Assembly: GCA_018826515.1 (NCBI GenBank)
Contig: JAHKAM010000060.1
Span: 1 to 64,000 of the forward strand
Direction of reading: 5' to 3'
Length of the DNA stretch: 64,000 nt
From: Alphaproteobacteria bacterium
GTDB lineage: Bacteria > Pseudomonadota > Alphaproteobacteria > Caulobacterales > Caulobacteraceae
Shown: positions 11,302 through 19,554 of the stretch, piece by piece
Position numbering within the stretch: position 1 is the stretch's first letter
How the letters are laid out: each line of letters opens with the position of its first letter
Program-made: the position numbers and the translations under genes
Notes under the pieces: model-generated
What the model saw: the letters and a program-made list of their open reading frames with translations, nothing else
Told to the model about the DNA's origin: nothing
The model's database searches: none

Positions 11302-11753
11302 ACGCCGGGTCCGTAGAGATGCGCCGCCCGCGCCTCGAAACACGCCATCAGCTTGCCGACCGCCCGGTCAAAATTGGCGTGCAGCATGCCGTCCAGAAGC
11401 CGCGATTTGAAGGCGAAGTCGATCATGAACTCGATCCGCGTCCCGGCCGGATCAGGGAAAAACTCCCAGCGGTTCTTCAGATGCCGGAACGGCCCCCGGA
11501 TCAGGCCGACCTCGACCATGGGACGGTTGCGGTCATGGCGGGACCAGGTCGAGAACCGCTCCCTGAGAAACGAAAAGCCGACCGCCGCCTCGGCGTCCAG
11601 CACCGACACCCCGGGGGCCTCCTCGCGCTCGTTCCAGACCCGCATCGCCGTGACCCAGGGCACGAACTCCGGATAGGCGCGCACATCGGCGACCAGCGCG
11701 GCCAGCTGGTCGGGCGCATAGGGCAGGATTTTGGTGACGCGGTGGATTGCCAA
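11298..11753 (-). CDS. COQ10/RatA-type START-domain protein
   Basis: 151 aa SRPBCC/START-fold protein. It begins AIHRVTKILPYAPDQLAALV, has the family-typical YPEFVPWVTAMRVWN, and ends near FEARAAHLYG. Members bind ubiquinone (COQ10) or were named RatA. Function here is likely ubiquinone handling, since the next gene is a membrane-associated-type flavoprotein and lipA is upstream. The start is TTG at 11753, 7 nt after the lipA stop; no ATG fits. Confidence 0.88.
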   Translation of the reverse strand: MAIHRVTKILPYAPDQLAALVADVRAYPEFVPWVTAMRVWNEREEAPGVSVLDAEAAVGFSFLRERFSTWSRHDRNRPMVEVGLIRGPFRHLKNRWEFFPDPAGTRIEFMIDFAFKSRLLDGMLHANFDRAVGKLMACFEARAAHLYGPGV

Positions 11754-11760
11754 GCGCGGC

Positions 11761-12723
11761 TCAGCGTCCGGTATGCGCCAGCCGCGCCGCCCTCAGCCGC
11801 GCGAAATCGTCGCCGGCGTGGTGCGAACTGCGGGTCAGGGGCGAGGACGACACCATCAGGAAGCCCTTGGCCCGGGCGATGGCCTCATAGGCCTTGAACT
11901 CGTCCGGCGTGACGAACCGGTCGATGGCGGCGTGTTTGCGCGTCGGCTGCAGGTACTGGCCGATGGTGATGAAGTCGACGCCGGCTGAACGCATGTCGTC
12001 CATCACCTGCATGACCTCTTCGCGGGTCTCGCCCAGGCCGACCATGATGCCGGACTTGGTGAACTGGTTGGGGTCGCGCTCCTTGACCATCTGCAGCAGG
12101 CGCAGCGAGTGGAAGTAGCGGGCCCCGGGCCGGATCTTCAGATACAGCCGCGGCACGGTCTCGAGGTTGTGGTTGAAGACGTCCGGCGTGGCGTCGATCA
12201 TCACCTCGGCGGCCCCGTCCTTGCGCAGGAAGTCGGGGGTCAGGATCTCGATGGTGGTGTTGGGCGCCTGCAGGCGGATCTGGCGGACGACCTCGGCGAA
12301 ATGGGCCGCGCCGCCGTCGGAGACGTCGTCCCGGTCCACGCTGGTGATGACGACGTGGTTGAGGCCCAGTTGGGCCACGGCCAGGCCGACCTTGCCCGGT
12401 TCCTCCGGATCCAGCGGCTGGGGCAGGCCCGTCTTGACGTTGCAGAAGGCGCAGGCCCGGGTGCAGGTGTCGCCCATGATCATCAGGGTGGCGTGCTTCT
12501 GGCTCCAGCACTCGCCGATGTTCGGGCAGGCCGCCTCCTCGCAGACGGTGACGAGCCCCTTGTCCTTCACGATGGCTTTCGTGGCGTTGTACTGGCCCGA
12601 GCCGGGCGCCTTGACGCGCAGCCAGTCGGGCTTCTTCAGCACCGCCGTCTCGGGGCGGTTCTGTTTCTCGGGATGACGCAACTCTGCCGGCGTCTTTGTA
12701 AGGGTGTCGATCAGCGTGACCAT
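11761..12723 (-). CDS. lipA: Lipoyl synthase
   Basis: 320 aa radical-SAM enzyme that inserts two sulfurs into octanoyl groups on lipoyl domains such as those of PdhB and PdhC in this window. The auxiliary cluster cysteines are in [12 protein letters not shown], the radical-SAM cluster is in CTRACAFC, and the C-terminal RSSHHA matches the RSSxxA element supplying the serine ligand. ATG at 12723. It is followed by the COQ10-like gene. Its leader contains an imperfect hairpin (12736-12797). Confidence 0.97.
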   Translation of the reverse strand: MVTLIDTLTKTPAELRHPEKQNRPETAVLKKPDWLRVKAPGSGQYNATKAIVKDKGLVTVCEEAACPNIGECWSQKHATLMIMGDTCTRACAFCNVKTGLPQPLDPEEPGKVGLAVAQLGLNHVVITSVDRDDVSDGGAAHFAEVVRQIRLQAPNTTIEILTPDFLRKDGAAEVMIDATPDVFNHNLETVPRLYLKIRPGARYFHSLRLLQMVKERDPNQFTKSGIMVGLGETREEVMQVMDDMRSAGVDFITIGQYLQPTRKHAAIDRFVTPDEFKAYEAIARAKGFLMVSSSPLTRSSHHAGDDFARLRAARLAHTGR

Positions 12724-12735
12724 CGCCGGGGAACA

Positions 12736-12797
12736 GGGCTCCTTGCCAGAGCCGCTATGTCGGTCTTTCGGTCGTCAAAGGCAAGGTGGCGGAGCCC
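12736..12797. other. Imperfect inverted repeat between lipA and the toroid gene
   Basis: GGGCTCCTTGCC (12736-12747) pairs with GGCAA...GGAGCCC (12780-12797) through a 12-bp stem interrupted by a 6-nt bulge. It lies just upstream of the lipA start and just downstream of the preceding stop on the minus strand, so it may be a 3' structure of the upstream gene or a leader structure of lipA. No T run follows it. Confidence 0.4.
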
Positions 12798-12800
12798 GGC

Positions 12801-14366
12801 TCAGGGATTCAGCACCGCGTCGTTGCGCATCCGCACCCCCAGTCCGAACAGGGTCTCGGCCGTCGGATAGAGGACGGTGTTTTCGAGGTCCTTCTGGGTC
12901 ATTTCGGGCAGACGGCGGGTCAGGATGTCATCCAGCACATCGAGGCGGCGGCGCTCATCCGCAGACAGCTTGGTCGAGCGCGACAGTTCGCTGACCGCCG
13001 CCACCGTCCACGGGTACCAGAGGAAGGTGGAGCGCTCGAGGGTGAAGTCGGGCTGGCCGAACAGGTAGGATTCGCTGTCCTGCAGCTGGCAATTCATGTC
13101 CAGCGGCCGCTTCTGGATCGAGGCGAACTGGCCGTCGCCCTCGCGCAGCCGCTCCAGATAGCCCGTGCGCAGCTCGGCGAAGGCGGCGTCATACGGCCGC
13201 AGGCCAAGGGCCCGGTCGACATGGGCCAGGACGTACATGACCTGGGAGGTCAGGCCGAGGCAGTCGCCGTCGGTCCGCCGCACATAGGGGTTGGGCCACC
13301 AGCCCTTGGCCCCCTCCTGCCCCTCGGTGGCGTTCAGCATCAGCCAGCGCGCGCCCCTGCGGATGTCGTTGTCATAGGTCCAGCGGGCGTCGCCGCGCAC
13401 CAGGTCGGCGTCCCGCGCGGCGAGGAAGGCCATCATGCTGACCACGGTGGAATAGGTCCGCTGGTGTTCCCGCTCGGCCGTCGGCGACAGCGGGCCCCAG
13501 CCGCCGTCGGCATGCTGCCGGCCGGCCAGCTCATGCAGGTCCGTGAACAGCCGGTCCCGGGCAGGTCCTTCTTCCGCCGGCGTCCAGACGGGCTGGTGGG
13601 GGTCGGGATGCAGGGCCAGCGCCTCGGCCGTCGTGACCCAGCCGATGATTTCCGTGACCGTGGTCCTGGCCCCGTCCTGATAGCCCCAGCCGTTCGGCTG
13701 CCGGATCGATTCGATGTAGGCGAGGCTGCGCCGGACCCGCTCGACGGTCTGGGCCCGGCCTTCGACGCTGGAGGGCGCCTGCAGGACGCCGGAGACCACC
13801 TGGGCCGTGGTCCAGCCCTGCGGTCCCATGGAGGCGTTGTCCGTGGCGAACCAGTAGCCGCCATGCTCAGCGCCCGCGCTGACGTAGTTCTGATCGACCA
13901 TGGCCAGGAGCTCGGCGAGCCGCTCGGACTGCATCGGCCCGAGATCGCTGGCCGGACGCAGGCTGAGACTGAAGAACAGGACGAAGGGCGCCAGGGCGCC
14001 GGCGCCGATCAGGAAGGGCAGTTTGAAGCGCGGCTGCTTGCGAACCCACAGGAAGTACAACAGGGCGCAGCCGCAGAAATAGCCGGCGCCGAGGCCGAGA
14101 ACCATCAGGGCCCCGGCGAAGGTGCTGAAGCTTTCGAAGGCGATGAGGCCGAAGGATTCCTGCAGGGCGGTCCGCAGCGCGGCGATGTGCGGCAGCAGGA
14201 CGGAAAGGTTGGCCGTCAGAACCCCGAGGGCGCCCGTCCAGGCGATGGACTTCAGGAACCACGGCGGCAGGCCGGCCGCCGGCTCGGCCACATAGGCGGC
14301 CGGCAGCTCCGTCACCTTCGGAGGCGACTGCTTCTCCACCTTCGGCGGCGGCTTCTTCTCCGGCAC
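12801..14366 (-). CDS. Membrane-anchored protein with predicted terpenoid-cyclase-like alpha/alpha toroid domain
   Basis: 521 aa, unknown function. A Pro/Lys-rich cytoplasmic N terminus is followed by about three membrane helices (residues ~38-140). A soluble domain then contains repeats with QW-like and toroid-like motifs: NGWGYQDGARTTVTEIIGW, DGGWGPLSPTAE and GWWPNPYVRRTDGDCLGLTS. These recall squalene-cyclase/prenyltransferase repeats, but no DxDD or clear catalytic motif is seen. It could be a peptide- or polymer-processing scaffold. The start is GTG at 14366 with AGGGGA 5 nt upstream. It diverges from an Aas-like acyl ligase. Confidence 0.7.
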   Translation of the reverse strand: MPEKKPPPKVEKQSPPKVTELPAAYVAEPAAGLPPWFLKSIAWTGALGVLTANLSVLLPHIAALRTALQESFGLIAFESFSTFAGALMVLGLGAGYFCGCALLYFLWVRKQPRFKLPFLIGAGALAPFVLFFSLSLRPASDLGPMQSERLAELLAMVDQNYVSAGAEHGGYWFATDNASMGPQGWTTAQVVSGVLQAPSSVEGRAQTVERVRRSLAYIESIRQPNGWGYQDGARTTVTEIIGWVTTAEALALHPDPHQPVWTPAEEGPARDRLFTDLHELAGRQHADGGWGPLSPTAEREHQRTYSTVVSMMAFLAARDADLVRGDARWTYDNDIRRGARWLMLNATEGQEGAKGWWPNPYVRRTDGDCLGLTSQVMYVLAHVDRALGLRPYDAAFAELRTGYLERLREGDGQFASIQKRPLDMNCQLQDSESYLFGQPDFTLERSTFLWYPWTVAAVSELSRSTKLSADERRRLDVLDDILTRRLPEMTQKDLENTVLYPTAETLFGLGVRMRNDAVLNP

Positions 14367-14573
14367 GCGATTCCCCTGCCCTCAGCGAAACCGGCGTAGA
14401 GAGAACACCGGTCGAATTCCAGAGGTTCGGCGACCGGGTCAGATTCGATCAGCCGGACGAACGACGGCCGGAGTCATGCGAGGCAACGCACCTTTTCAAT
14501 ACCGGGCGGCGGCCCTAGTCTGATCCCTGAAGACAAAGGCTGCGGGACAACCGCATCCGCACGGAGGATGGAC

Positions 14574-16127
14574 TTGCGCGTAGCCCTGGATGCCAAGGAC
14601 GGCGAACAGACCATATTCGACGGCCTGATCGCGGCGCGCGACAGGTTCGGCGACAAGGAAATCCTCGAGGATCTTGATCGCAAGCCGTTGACCTATACCG
14701 GCCTGATCCGCGCCGCCTTCGTGCTCGGGCGCAAGATCGCCGCCATGACCGAACTGTCGGAACGCGTCGGCATCCTGCTGCCGTCCAGCGCCGGCGTGGT
14801 GGTCACCTACTACGGCCTGCACGCGCATGGCCGGGTGCCGGTGATGCTCAATTTCACCTCGGGCCAGGCCAACATCAAGGCGGCCATCAAGGCCGCCGGG
14901 GTGAGGAAGATCCTGTGCGCCAAGCGGTTCGTGACCCAGGCCAAGCTCGAGGATCTGCTGGACGACCTCGCCACTGTCGCCGAGATCATCTGGCTGGACG
15001 ATGTCCGCAAGACCATCGGGCTGCCGGACAAGCTCTACGGCCTGATGGCCGGGTTGATGCCGAAGCAGTTCCGGGTGAAGACGGAGCCGTCGTCGCCGGG
15101 GGTGGTGCTCTTCACCTCAGGCAGTTTCGGGGCGCCCAAGGGCGTGGTGCTGAGCCAGTGGAACCTGGTCGCCAACTGCCGGCAGGTGGCCCAGCACATC
15201 GACCTGAAGCCCGAATGGGTGATGTTCAATCCGCTGCCGACCTTCCACTGTTTCGGCCTGACCGGCGGCGTTCTGCTCCCGATCCTGCACGGGATGAAGG
15301 CGTTCCAGTATCCGTCGCCGCTGCACGCCAAACAGATTGTCGAGCTGCTGCCGGACGTGAAGGCCTCGATCCTGTTCGCCACCGACACCTTCCTGAACCA
15401 GTACGCCCGCGTCGCCGGGGCGGACGACTTCGCCACCCTGCAGTTCGTGGTCGCCGGGGCCGAGAAGGTCCGGCCCGAGACCCATCACCTGTTCAACACC
15501 CGTTTCCACGGCCTGAAGCTGCTGGAAGGCTACGGCGCGACCGAAGCGGCGCCCGTGGTGGCGGTGAACCATCCCGACCGCAATCGCCCCGGCACCGTCG
15601 GCCAGATGATGCCGGGCATGGAATGGCGCATCGACCCGGTCGACGGCATCCCCGATGGCGGGCGACTGTTCCTGCGCGGCCCCAATGTCATGAAGGGCTA
15701 TCTGTCGCCCGACGATCCCCTCGGCCTCGATCCGTTGCCGGGCGGGTGGCATGACACGGGCGACATCGTCGACATCGACAAGGACGGCTATGTCTCGATC
15801 CTGGGGCGGGTGAAGCGGTTTGCCAAGATCGGCGGCGAGATGGTCTCCCTGACCGCCGTCGAGGGCCTCGCCAGCGCGGTCTGGCCGGATGCGCGGCACG
15901 CGGTCGTCTCCATTCCCGACAGCCGCAAGGGCGAAAAGCTGGTGCTGGTCACCGACCGCCGCGACGCCGACGTCGCCCGGCTGGCCGAGTGGGCCCGCAG
16001 CCACGGCGCGCCGGAATTGGCCGTGCCAAAGAAGATCCTGCGCGTCGTCGAGATTCCGGTCCTCGGCACCGGCAAGACCGACTATGTCCGCATCCAGCAG
16101 ATGGCCGAGCTGGAAAAGGCCGCCTGA
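14574..16127 (+). CDS. AMP-binding acyl ligase, related to the acyl-ACP synthetase half of Aas
   Basis: About 517 aa ANL-superfamily enzyme. Motifs: P-loop-like LFTSGSFGAPKG, adenylate-binding GYGATEAAP, hinge HDTGDIVDIDKDGYVSILGR, and the catalytic lysine in VLGTGKTDY. The spacing and wording (FTSGSxGxPKGVVLSQ, KRFAKIGGEMVSL) resemble the C-terminal synthetase half of the bifunctional lysophospholipid acyltransferase Aas. The acyltransferase half is absent. I prefer TTG at 14574 because GGAGG ends 6 nt before it; the ATG at 14568 abuts the GGAGG with no spacer. It probably activates fatty acids for phospholipid repair. Confidence 0.82.
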   Translation: MRVALDAKDGEQTIFDGLIAARDRFGDKEILEDLDRKPLTYTGLIRAAFVLGRKIAAMTELSERVGILLPSSAGVVVTYYGLHAHGRVPVMLNFTSGQANIKAAIKAAGVRKILCAKRFVTQAKLEDLLDDLATVAEIIWLDDVRKTIGLPDKLYGLMAGLMPKQFRVKTEPSSPGVVLFTSGSFGAPKGVVLSQWNLVANCRQVAQHIDLKPEWVMFNPLPTFHCFGLTGGVLLPILHGMKAFQYPSPLHAKQIVELLPDVKASILFATDTFLNQYARVAGADDFATLQFVVAGAEKVRPETHHLFNTRFHGLKLLEGYGATEAAPVVAVNHPDRNRPGTVGQMMPGMEWRIDPVDGIPDGGRLFLRGPNVMKGYLSPDDPLGLDPLPGGWHDTGDIVDIDKDGYVSILGRVKRFAKIGGEMVSLTAVEGLASAVWPDARHAVVSIPDSRKGEKLVLVTDRRDADVARLAEWARSHGAPELAVPKKILRVVEIPVLGTGKTDYVRIQQMAELEKAA

Positions 16128-16193
16128 TCCGGCGACTTTGAGGCGGGGGCGACTCGGTCGCAGACTGTCCCGTTCGACATATGGGAGGGTTTC

Positions 16194-16595
16194 ATGTTCG
16201 ACAGGTTCGCTGCTTACCAACCCCAGTTGCTCAGCCTGCTGCGTATTGTCGCCGGCCTGCTGTTCCTCTGTCACGGCACAGCCAAGGTGCTCGGATTTCC
16301 CGCGGTTGAGGGTGTGCCTTCGCCCGGAATGAGTCTGGCGGGCCTGTCCGGACCGCTCGAGCTGATCCTCGGCCTGCTGCTGGTTCTCGGACTTTTCACT
16401 CGCCCCGCCGCCTTCCTCGCCGCCGGCTTCTGCGCCGTCGGCTACTGGGCGGTGCACGGCGGACAGGGCTTCTTCCCCATACTGAACGGCGGCGAGACGA
16501 TCGCCCTTCACTGTTTCGTCTGGCTGTATTTCGCCGCCGCGGGCCCCGGTCCGTGGAGCCTCGATGCGGTCCTGCGCAAGAACCCCTACGCCTGA
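16194..16595 (+). CDS. DoxX family membrane protein
   Basis: 133 aa with four predicted membrane helices. The N terminus FAAYQPQLLSLLRIVAGLLF, followed by CHGTAKVLGF, is typical of DoxX. There is a central GPLELILGLLLVLGLFTRPA and a third helix with FLAAGFCAVGYWAVHG. The family includes thiosulfate:quinone oxidoreductase small subunits and many uncharacterised redox-associated proteins. ATG at 16194 has GGAGG 5 nt upstream. It is convergent with the dioxygenase gene and the two 3' ends overlap by 10 nt. Confidence 0.9.
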   Translation: MFDRFAAYQPQLLSLLRIVAGLLFLCHGTAKVLGFPAVEGVPSPGMSLAGLSGPLELILGLLLVLGLFTRPAAFLAAGFCAVGYWAVHGGQGFFPILNGGETIALHCFVWLYFAAAGPGPWSLDAVLRKNPYA

Positions 16596-17347
16596 TCTAT
16601 CCGCACGCCCGTCATCGAGATTGATCCGCCCTCGATGACGTCGTTGAAGAAGCTCACCTCGTCGCCCGGCCCGCGCTGGGCGGCGACGTAGAGCAGCGGC
16701 AGATAGTGTTCGTCGGTGGGGACGCTGAGCTGCGCGTCCTCGGCCAGACTGACCCAGTCGATCAGGGCGTCGTCGTCGCCGCGCAGCAGCGCGGCCTTGA
16801 CCGCCTCGTTGAACCGTCCGGCCCAGTCATAGGCCTCGCCGCCGGCCCGTTTCCAGGTGCGCAGATTGTGCACGAAGTCGCCGGAGCCGGCGATGATGAC
16901 CTCCTCATCCCGCAACGGCGCCAGCTGCTTCGCCAGCTCATGATGGCCGCGTGCATCCAGCCGGCGGTCCAGCGACAGCTGCACCACCGGCACATCGGCC
17001 TCGGGCCAGACATGGGCCAGCACCGACCAGGTCCCGTGATCCAGGCCCCAGTCGGTCGCGAGCGCGGCGCCGGTCAGCTCCGCGACCCGCGCCGCCAGTC
17101 CGGGCGAGCCGGGCGCGGGATACTGCATCGCATGCAGTTCCGGGGGAAAACCGCCGAAATCATGCATGGTTTTCGGCCGCAGTTGCGCAGTCACAGCCAG
17201 CCCGTCGGTCTCCCAATGGGCTGAGACCATGACCACGCCCTTTGGCTTGCCGACCGTTTCGCCCAAGGCGCGCCAGGCCTCGGCATGCGGGCCGCCCAGA
17301 GCGTTCATCGGCGAGCCGTGGCCGAAGAAAAGGGCCGGCTGGCGCAT
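16586..17347 (-). CDS. ygiD: Extradiol dioxygenase, DODA-type (4,5-DOPA dioxygenase family)
   Basis: 253 aa, close to E. coli YgiD length. Non-haem metal ligands are suggested by FFGHGSPMNAL, VVMVSAHWET and GLDHGTWSVLAHVWPEADVP. The C terminus has DEHYLPLLYVAAQRG. It belongs to the class III extradiol ring-cleaving dioxygenases; the physiological substrate is unclear. ATG at 17347 overlaps the wrbA stop as ATGA, so the two are coupled. A quinone reductase beside an aromatic ring-opening enzyme suggests handling of catechols or quinones. Confidence 0.9.
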   Translation of the reverse strand: MRQPALFFGHGSPMNALGGPHAEAWRALGETVGKPKGVVMVSAHWETDGLAVTAQLRPKTMHDFGGFPPELHAMQYPAPGSPGLAARVAELTGAALATDWGLDHGTWSVLAHVWPEADVPVVQLSLDRRLDARGHHELAKQLAPLRDEEVIIAGSGDFVHNLRTWKRAGGEAYDWAGRFNEAVKAALLRGDDDALIDWVSLAEDAQLSVPTDEHYLPLLYVAAQRGPGDEVSFFNDVIEGGSISMTGVRIDQA

Positions 17348-17949
17348 CAGGCGGCCAGTCTGGCCGCCGTCTCGGCGACATAGCGGCCTTGCCAGCGGGC
17401 GCCTTCGAGCTCGTTTTCGCTGGGCCAGCGCGAGCCGTCTCCGCCCGTGATGGTGGTCGCGCCATAGGGCGAGCCGCCGGTGATCTCGTCGATACGGCTC
17501 TGGCCGGCCCAGGCGTACGGCAGGCCGGCGATGAGCATGCCGTGGTGCAGCAGGGTCTGGATCAGACCGATCAGGGTGGTCTCCTGACCGCCGTGCTGGG
17601 TCGCGGTCGAGGTGAAGGCCGAGCCGACCTTGCCGACCAGCGCCCCCCTGGCCCACAGGCCGCCGGTCTGGTCGAGGAAGTTCCGCATCTGGGAGGCGGC
17701 CGTGCCGTAGCGGGTTCCGGCCCCGACGATGATCGCGTCATAGTCGCCCAGTTCGTCGACCGCGGCGACCGGGGCGGCCTGGTCCAGCTTGTAGCCGCTC
17801 TTTTTCGCCAGTTCCTCGGGCACCAGTTCGGGCACGCGACGAATGTCGACCACGGCGCCCTCGACCGAACGGGCGCCTTCGGCGACCGCCTCGGCCATGG
17901 CTTCAACGTGGCCGTAGGTCGAATGGTAAAGAACGAGGATGCGGGGCAT
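17347..17949 (-). CDS. wrbA: NAD(P)H:quinone oxidoreductase, WrbA type
   Basis: 200 aa flavodoxin-fold FMN enzyme reducing quinones by two electrons. The N terminus [20 protein letters not shown] is the FMN phosphate loop. [22 protein letters not shown] and [15 protein letters not shown] are diagnostic for WrbA. ATG at 17949 has GGAG 6 nt upstream. It is the first gene of a two-gene operon with the DODA-type dioxygenase. Confidence 0.95.
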   Translation of the reverse strand: MPRILVLYHSTYGHVEAMAEAVAEGARSVEGAVVDIRRVPELVPEELAKKSGYKLDQAAPVAAVDELGDYDAIIVGAGTRYGTAASQMRNFLDQTGGLWARGALVGKVGSAFTSTATQHGGQETTLIGLIQTLLHHGMLIAGLPYAWAGQSRIDEITGGSPYGATTITGGDGSRWPSENELEGARWQGRYVAETAARLAA

Positions 17950-18046
17950 GAAGGTCTCCGTGAAGGCGCATTAAGTTTCGCAACAGTATCAGTGCTTGAT
18001 CTGGGTACGCAGCGCCCTCGCGCAAGGGCCTGCCCTTCCCGAACCC

Positions 18047-18541
18047 TCAGACGACCGGCGGAGTTCCGACGTTTCCGGACGACGCGCGCGGCCCGACGGG
18101 GCACACGCGGTTGTAGAAGCCCGCATCCGCCGGCGTCTTCTGACCGCGCGACAGCCGGAACCGGTGCTCGACGATCATGGCCTGCTGTTCGATGTTCAGA
18201 GACCCCCAGTCGCAGTCCACGCCGACCGGATAGTGATAGGACGACGGCCGGTCGCCCGCCCTCAGCTTGCCGGTGAGCAGATTGACCCCCTGCTGGGCCT
18301 GCCAGACATGGGTCAATTCGTGAACCAGCAGGGCCTGCAGGCGGAGCGGCGCAGCGGCGATGTCGGGCGGCAGCGTCCGCCGCGGCCAGACGATCCAGTC
18401 CCGCCCGAACCATCGCCCCGGTACGAAGGCGCGATCGAACGGCCAGGGCGCCGGCAGGAAACGGACCCCCTCAGGCGCCAGGGCGTCGCCGAAAGCCTCG
18501 ACCGCCAGCCCGCGCTCGCCCGGCGTCAGGCCGCGGATCAC
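18047..18541 (-). CDS. Small HExxH-containing protein, 'vgr related protein' type
   Basis: 164 aa. It carries LLVHELTHVWQAQQG, an HExxH zinc-metalloprotease-like motif, preceded by FGRDWIVWPRRTLPPD and followed by LNIEQQAMIVEHRFRLSRG. I recall near-identical proteins annotated as 'vgr related protein' in Caulobacterales, without known function. There is no signal peptide. The start is GTG at 18541, overlapping the upstream M15 peptidase stop as GTGA. Coupling to a peptidoglycan hydrolase suggests an envelope role, but catalytic activity is not established. Confidence 0.8.
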   Translation of the reverse strand: MIRGLTPGERGLAVEAFGDALAPEGVRFLPAPWPFDRAFVPGRWFGRDWIVWPRRTLPPDIAAAPLRLQALLVHELTHVWQAQQGVNLLTGKLRAGDRPSSYHYPVGVDCDWGSLNIEQQAMIVEHRFRLSRGQKTPADAGFYNRVCPVGPRASSGNVGTPPVV

Positions 18542-19413
18542 GGCGCCGGCGGTCCGACGTAGCCGCCCGTCGGACTGATCCACTCCCAGTGCCAGGGCTC
18601 GAACGCATAGGGGGTGAAGCCGAAGCGTCCGGCATTGCGGACCAGCCAGCGATAGGTGGCGCCCCGGCTCATGTGCAGGCGGCTGGCCGGCGAGGTGTTG
18701 TCGACGCCGAGGCCGACGATCTGGCCGACGTACAGGTCCACCGCCGTCCCCGTCCGGTGCGCAGAACAAACCGCCCGGCGCAGCCCGTCGCAATTGCCGG
18801 ACGCTGCGCACCGCGCCGCATCGGCCTCCGGATCCCGGAAGCCCGAGAATATCTGCAGCAGCTCAGGATCGGCCGCGACCTCGGGAACCTCGGCGCGCGC
18901 GGCCGCCACCATCCGGCGATAGGCCTCCAGCACGTCGCGGCGCAGCAGGCGGGTCAGGCGGTCGGCGTGTTCCTCGGACTCGACCAGATAGCCGAGCTGG
19001 TAAAGCGGCGGCGGGTCGGGACACGGTTCGTCGCGGACGCGGGCCATGATGAAGGGCCGCCGCTCCTGCCAGACGCCGCGAAACACCTGGAAGGTGGCTT
19101 CGTCGAAGACGCCGGTCGACGCCAGCTGGTGGGCGGTCTGGAAGTCCGCCAGCCGGCGTGCGAACATCGGCGAATTGGCGGCGCAGCCGGTGCCCAGCTC
19201 CTGCTGGATCAGCGGCACATAGGTTTCCCAGCCCCATTCCGCCGAACCATAGGGCGCCCACTCCAGCGATTGCAGCGAGATGCCGTTGGCGAGGGCGGAG
19301 CCGCCCCAGTCCTCGATCTGGCGGTCGCAGAACTCGGCCTGAGCCCGCGCCGGCCCCGCGACCAGCACGGTCGCGAGGGCGCTGATCATCAGCAGGACAA
19401 GGCGCAACGACAT
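18538..19413 (-). CDS. D-alanyl-D-alanine carboxypeptidase, peptidase M15B/VanY family
   Basis: 291 aa exported enzyme. The signal peptide ends near VAGPARAQA. A PGBD1-like segment (VPLIQQELG ... LADFQTAHQLASTG) may bind peptidoglycan. The catalytic domain has the zinc motif SAHRTGTAVDLYVG (His and Asp) and a second histidine in AFEPWHWEW. It should trim peptide stems in the periplasm. I chose ATG at 19413 at the start of the signal peptide; a GTG at 19458 would add a non-hydrophobic leader. Coupled to the vgr-related gene. Confidence 0.87.
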   Translation of the reverse strand: MSLRLVLLMISALATVLVAGPARAQAEFCDRQIEDWGGSALANGISLQSLEWAPYGSAEWGWETYVPLIQQELGTGCAANSPMFARRLADFQTAHQLASTGVFDEATFQVFRGVWQERRPFIMARVRDEPCPDPPPLYQLGYLVESEEHADRLTRLLRRDVLEAYRRMVAAARAEVPEVAADPELLQIFSGFRDPEADAARCAASGNCDGLRRAVCSAHRTGTAVDLYVGQIVGLGVDNTSPASRLHMSRGATYRWLVRNAGRFGFTPYAFEPWHWEWISPTGGYVGPPAP

Positions 19414-19554
19414 GGCGGAAGCTGAGCCCACCTCTGTGTCCGCCGCAAGGCCCTTCACGTTGCGCCAGAACCCGCCCCCGGCGGCTCGCGCGGCGGGCGC
19501 AAAGGCGGCATGGTGGAGCTACGGCCGACTCAGGGCCGGATCGCCGGACACCTC

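Noticed and set aside
16700-17224. Plus-strand open frame opposite the dioxygenase
   Set aside because: Shadow of the DODA-type gene; no domain or ribosome binding site.
18014-18029. GCCCT/AGGGC hairpin near wrbA as a terminator
   Set aside because: Only 5-bp stem and no T tract.
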